Positions 61,726 to 64,000 of a stretch of DNA of 64,000 bases are shown piece by piece. Origin of the DNA: Christensenellaceae bacterium (GTDB lineage: Bacteria; Bacillota; Clostridia; Christensenellales; Aristaeellaceae); NCBI GenBank assembly GCA_022510815.1, contig JAFLST010000012.1:1-64000 (forward strand), written 5' to 3'. A program made the position numbers and the translations under genes. Under the pieces are notes generated by a model that made no database searches, was not told where the DNA came from, and worked only from the letters and a program-made list of their open reading frames with translations. The stretch's first letter is position 1. The number at the start of each line of letters is the position of its first letter.

Positions 61726-63767
61726 GTCTTGACCTCCAGCCGGACGAGCTTGTAGTAGGAATGGGCGGTCTGCCCGTAGAAGGCGAGGTATACCGCCGCG
61801 ACGATCAGCGCCGAGCCGATGGAGCAGAGGTTGATGAAGAGCTTATCCGCCAAGCCAAACGCGTTGATCATCAGGGAGATCAGGTTCAGCGAGCCGAGCA
61901 CATGGACGAGCGCCACGATGAGCGGCAGGAAGAACACCAGCAGAATCTGCTGCCGGACGCACCTGCGGACCATCCGCTGATCCATACCGACCTTCTGCAG
62001 GATGGCAAAGCGCTCCCGGTCCTGATGGCCCTCGCTGATCTGCTTGAAGTAGATGATCAGCGCCGTGCCCATCAGGAAGATCAGCCCGAGGAAGATGCCC
62101 ACGAACAGCAGCGTGCCGAACATGGCGTATTGCCGGACGGTGGCCGAGGCCTTGAGCGTGATGCTGATGGAATAGCCATGACCGTCGCCACCGCCGACAG
62201 GGGCGGTATGGGCGCGGCTCAGCGCTTCCCGGACAGTCTTGTACACGTCCGCGTCATAGGCCAGCTTCTCCTCGGCGGAGCCCTCCAGATCGTAGCGCAG
62301 GCAGTAGTCCAGATCGAGCTGATCCCACGACCGCTCGAGCTGGGTGTAGGGCATGGCCTCGGCGATGCTCAGCAGCGTGTCCCAGTCCGGGGTCACGAGC
62401 ACCATCATGTTGTAGGTGCTCACATACCGACTGGGGCTGAAGGCCAGCCTGTCGACGCGCTGCACGTCCCATGTCTGCCCGCAGAGCATGAACCGGTCGC
62501 GGTAGCCGTCGCCGTAGAGGCCCAACTCGCCGCTGCCCAGCGTCAGACTGGCGCCCTCCAGACGGTTGAAATCCTCCAGCGGCATCAGCGTGACAAAATA
62601 GTAGTTGTCGTAGAAGTTCGTGTCGCTGATATCGCCCTGATCAGGCGTAACGTATTCGCCGTTCTTCCAGTACAGCGCCGTGTCATAGCTGCGGTAGGTG
62701 TAGCGGTCGCGGACGGTCAGGCTGTAGCGCGCGTCGACCTCCTCCACCGCCGCCTCCACAATCGCCAGATCAGCCTCGCTGCTGACCTCGATGACGACGT
62801 CGGCAGGGTTCAGCTCGCTGATGGAGCGCTCCAGCCCCAGATACAGCGCGCCCGTGGCGCCGAAGGTGACCATCGCCATGGTACACAGGATGGCAATGCT
62901 CGCCAGACCCGCGGCATTCTGCTTCATACGGAACATCATGCCGGAGATGTTGACGAAATGCTTCGGCTGATAGTAGAAGGACTTCCTCGCCCGCAGCATC
63001 TTAAGCAGCGCGATGGAGCCGGTCATGAACAGCAGGTAGGTGCCCAGAATCACCAGCAGCACCGCCACAAAGAAGGAAATGAGGGCCGTGATGGGGTTGT
63101 TGACCCGGAGGGCAATGACGTAGCCGGCGATCATCGCCGCCAGACCGATGAGCGTGAACAGCCAGCGGGCCTTGGGCTCCTTCTCACCCTGCTGCCTGGC
63201 ATGGAGCAGGTCGATGGGCTTGGCGAGGCGCACCTGAAGGGCGTTGTAGACAAACAGGATCGCGAACAGAACGGCAACCAGCGCCGCGGTGGTGGCGATC
63301 GCCTGCGGGCTGGCGGTGTCCGTGAGCGGGATATCCAGCCGCGTCAGGGCCCGGATGATGAGGAACATCAGCCTTGTCAGCAGCGTGCCGAGGCCCATGC
63401 CCAGCGCCATGGTGATCAGGAGGATCAGCGCGAGCTCCCAGAACATGACGGCGACGATGTGCCGCCGCTCCAGCCCCAGCACCCCGTAGAGGCCGAACTC
63501 CGTCTTGCGGCGCCTGATCAGGAAGCTGTTGGCATAGAACAGGAAGATGTAGGTGAACACAGCCACCACAACGCCGCCCAGCGTCAGCAGGTAGGAGAAG
63601 AGCACTTCGCCGGTTTCCATCTCCCTGATGCCCGGGTTGCAGCTCAGGTTGTTGAAGGCAAACAGCGCGAAGGTCAGCAGCGACGTCGCCAGCAGGAAGG
63701 GCGCGTAGGTCTGGCGGTTGCGGCGGATGTTGCGCCACGCCAGCCGCAGGGAGAGGAAGCCGGTCAT
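61722..63767 (-). CDS. FtsX-like ABC transporter permease (BceB/YxdM type), copy 1
   Basis: This 681-residue protein has the same ten-segment BceB-like layout as copy 2: FLIRRRKTEFGLYGVLGLERRHI in the first half, PKHFVNISGMMFRMKQNAAGLASIAILCTMAM before the extracellular domain (about residues 300-515), and FAILQKVGMDQRMVRRCVRQQ at the end. The extracellular domain here has more aromatic residues (YTYRSYDTALYWKNGEYV, NFYDNYYFV). Its ATG overlaps the ATPase stop codon (ATGA). Whether a histidine kinase and response regulator follow the usual Bce pattern cannot be seen, as the window ends upstream. Confidence 0.9.
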   Translation of the reverse strand: MTGFLSLRLAWRNIRRNRQTYAPFLLATSLLTFALFAFNNLSCNPGIREMETGEVLFSYLLTLGGVVVAVFTYIFLFYANSFLIRRRKTEFGLYGVLGLERRHIVAVMFWELALILLITMALGMGLGTLLTRLMFLIIRALTRLDIPLTDTASPQAIATTAALVAVLFAILFVYNALQVRLAKPIDLLHARQQGEKEPKARWLFTLIGLAAMIAGYVIALRVNNPITALISFFVAVLLVILGTYLLFMTGSIALLKMLRARKSFYYQPKHFVNISGMMFRMKQNAAGLASIAILCTMAMVTFGATGALYLGLERSISELNPADVVIEVSSEADLAIVEAAVEEVDARYSLTVRDRYTYRSYDTALYWKNGEYVTPDQGDISDTNFYDNYYFVTLMPLEDFNRLEGASLTLGSGELGLYGDGYRDRFMLCGQTWDVQRVDRLAFSPSRYVSTYNMMVLVTPDWDTLLSIAEAMPYTQLERSWDQLDLDYCLRYDLEGSAEEKLAYDADVYKTVREALSRAHTAPVGGGDGHGYSISITLKASATVRQYAMFGTLLFVGIFLGLIFLMGTALIIYFKQISEGHQDRERFAILQKVGMDQRMVRRCVRQQILLVFFLPLIVALVHVLGSLNLISLMINAFGLADKLFINLCSIGSALIVAAVYLAFYGQTAHSYYKLVRLEVKT

Positions 63768-64000
63768 TCCGCGTCACCCCCGCCCGTGATGACGGTCAGG
63801 GTGTCCATGATCTTCTGGTAGAAATCTTCCCGCTCCGCCTCGCCGCGGTAGATCTGGTTGTAGACCTCGCCGTCCTTGATGAACAGCACCCGCGAGGCAT
63901 AGCTGGCCGCCTGCGCGCTGTGGGTGACCATGATGATGGTCTGCCCGGACTTATAGATGCGCCGGAACAGCCCCAGCAGCGTGGACGCGGCCTTGCTGTC
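63764..64000 (-). CDS. ABC transporter ATP-binding protein (BceA/YxdL type), partial
   Basis: Only the last 78 residues plus stop lie in the window; the 5' part is beyond position 64000. The visible part starts just after Walker B, in the D-loop (DSKAASTLLGLFRRIYKSGQ), and contains the H-loop (TIIMVTHSAQAASYASRVLFIKDGEVYNQIYRGE) of BceA-like ATPases, with a C-terminal tail ending GGGDAE. It is cotranslated with the two permeases. By analogy it supplies energy for resistance to peptide antibiotics or other cell-wall-active compounds. Confidence 0.9.
   Translation of the reverse strand, partial: DSKAASTLLGLFRRIYKSGQTIIMVTHSAQAASYASRVLFIKDGEVYNQIYRGEAEREDFYQKIMDTLTVITGGGDAE

Overview
The window looks like a chromosomal segment of a GC-rich (by eye, not counted) Clostridia-type member of the Bacillota. 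The evidence is strong GGAGG ribosome-binding sites, near-consensus TTGACA/TATAAT promoters with 16-18 bp spacing, a tuf-rpmG-secE-nusG-rplK-rplA block, ruvC-ruvA-ruvB-queA and secD-secF-recJ-rel orders, a Bce/Yxd-type ABC module with a YxeA protein, and many glycoside hydrolases typical of gut anaerobes. The exact lineage cannot be fixed from sequence alone; an uncultured gut Clostridia or Christensenellales-like organism would fit. There are no phage genes, transposases, rRNA genes or CRISPR arrays. One tRNA gene (Gly, CCC) is present.

Layout. 0-3 kb: aldose epimerase (galM), a two-gene operon with an ArsR/DUF2087 regulator and an apparent operator, and an unknown gene. 3-5 kb: recQ. 5-10.6 kb: polysaccharide block, with rfbA-rfbC-rfbB and an ABC-2 exporter (wzm/wzt type) on the minus strand and a divergent glycosyltransferase. 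10.6-13 kb: rmuC, recR, ybaB. 13.4-15.5 kb: an AT-richer SDR gene and argG. 15.6-21.5 kb: ruvC, ruvA, ruvB, an acetyltransferase, a TfoX-N protein, queA and a MATE pump, all on the plus strand. 21.7-27.4 kb: SWIM/SNF2 helicase, ZIP metal transporter, polysaccharide deacetylase, Nudix hydrolase. 27.5-31.4 kb: translation block (rplA, rplK with an L1-type leader, nusG, secE, rpmG, tuf, tRNA-Gly). 31.5-41.8 kb: methyltransferase, guaB, rel, recJ, secF, secD and a small lipoprotein. 41.9-49.2 kb: carbohydrate block with GH31, a Sel1-repeat hybrid protein and GH29 in one operon, and a divergent GH3. 49.2-53.8 kb: a YlbJ-like membrane protein, a GMP-synthase paralogue with a degenerate glutaminase domain, and a large surface-anchored protein. 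53.9-59.1 kb: acetyltransferase, second MATE pump, fucose-isomerase-family enzyme, asnS. 59.3-64 kb: YxeA, two tandem BceB-like permeases and the C-terminal part of their ATPase, cut by the window end.

Functional themes. (1) DNA repair and recombination: recQ, rmuC, recR, ybaB, ruvABC, recJ, SNF2. (2) Cell-surface polysaccharide: dTDP-sugar synthesis, export, glycosyl transfer and deacetylation. (3) Scavenging of host or plant glycans: GH29 fucosidase, GH31, GH3, galM and a fucose/arabinose-isomerase-family protein. (4) Translation and secretion: tuf to rplA, secE, secDF, queA, asnS. (5) Purine and stringent-response control: guaB, a guaA-like paralogue and rel.

The observations most worth a second look are: ruvC, which has no ATG/GTG/TTG start compatible with its catalytic Asp and appears to begin at ATC; the GuaA-like protein lacking the glutaminase Cys and His; a family of about 80-bp intergenic double-hairpin repeats, one copy of which carries a second repeat family inside it; the L1-stalk mimic before rplK; tandem BceB-like permeases coupled by Shine-Dalgarno sequences written into their last codons; and the Sel1/all-helical hybrid protein inside the fucosidase/GH31 operon.
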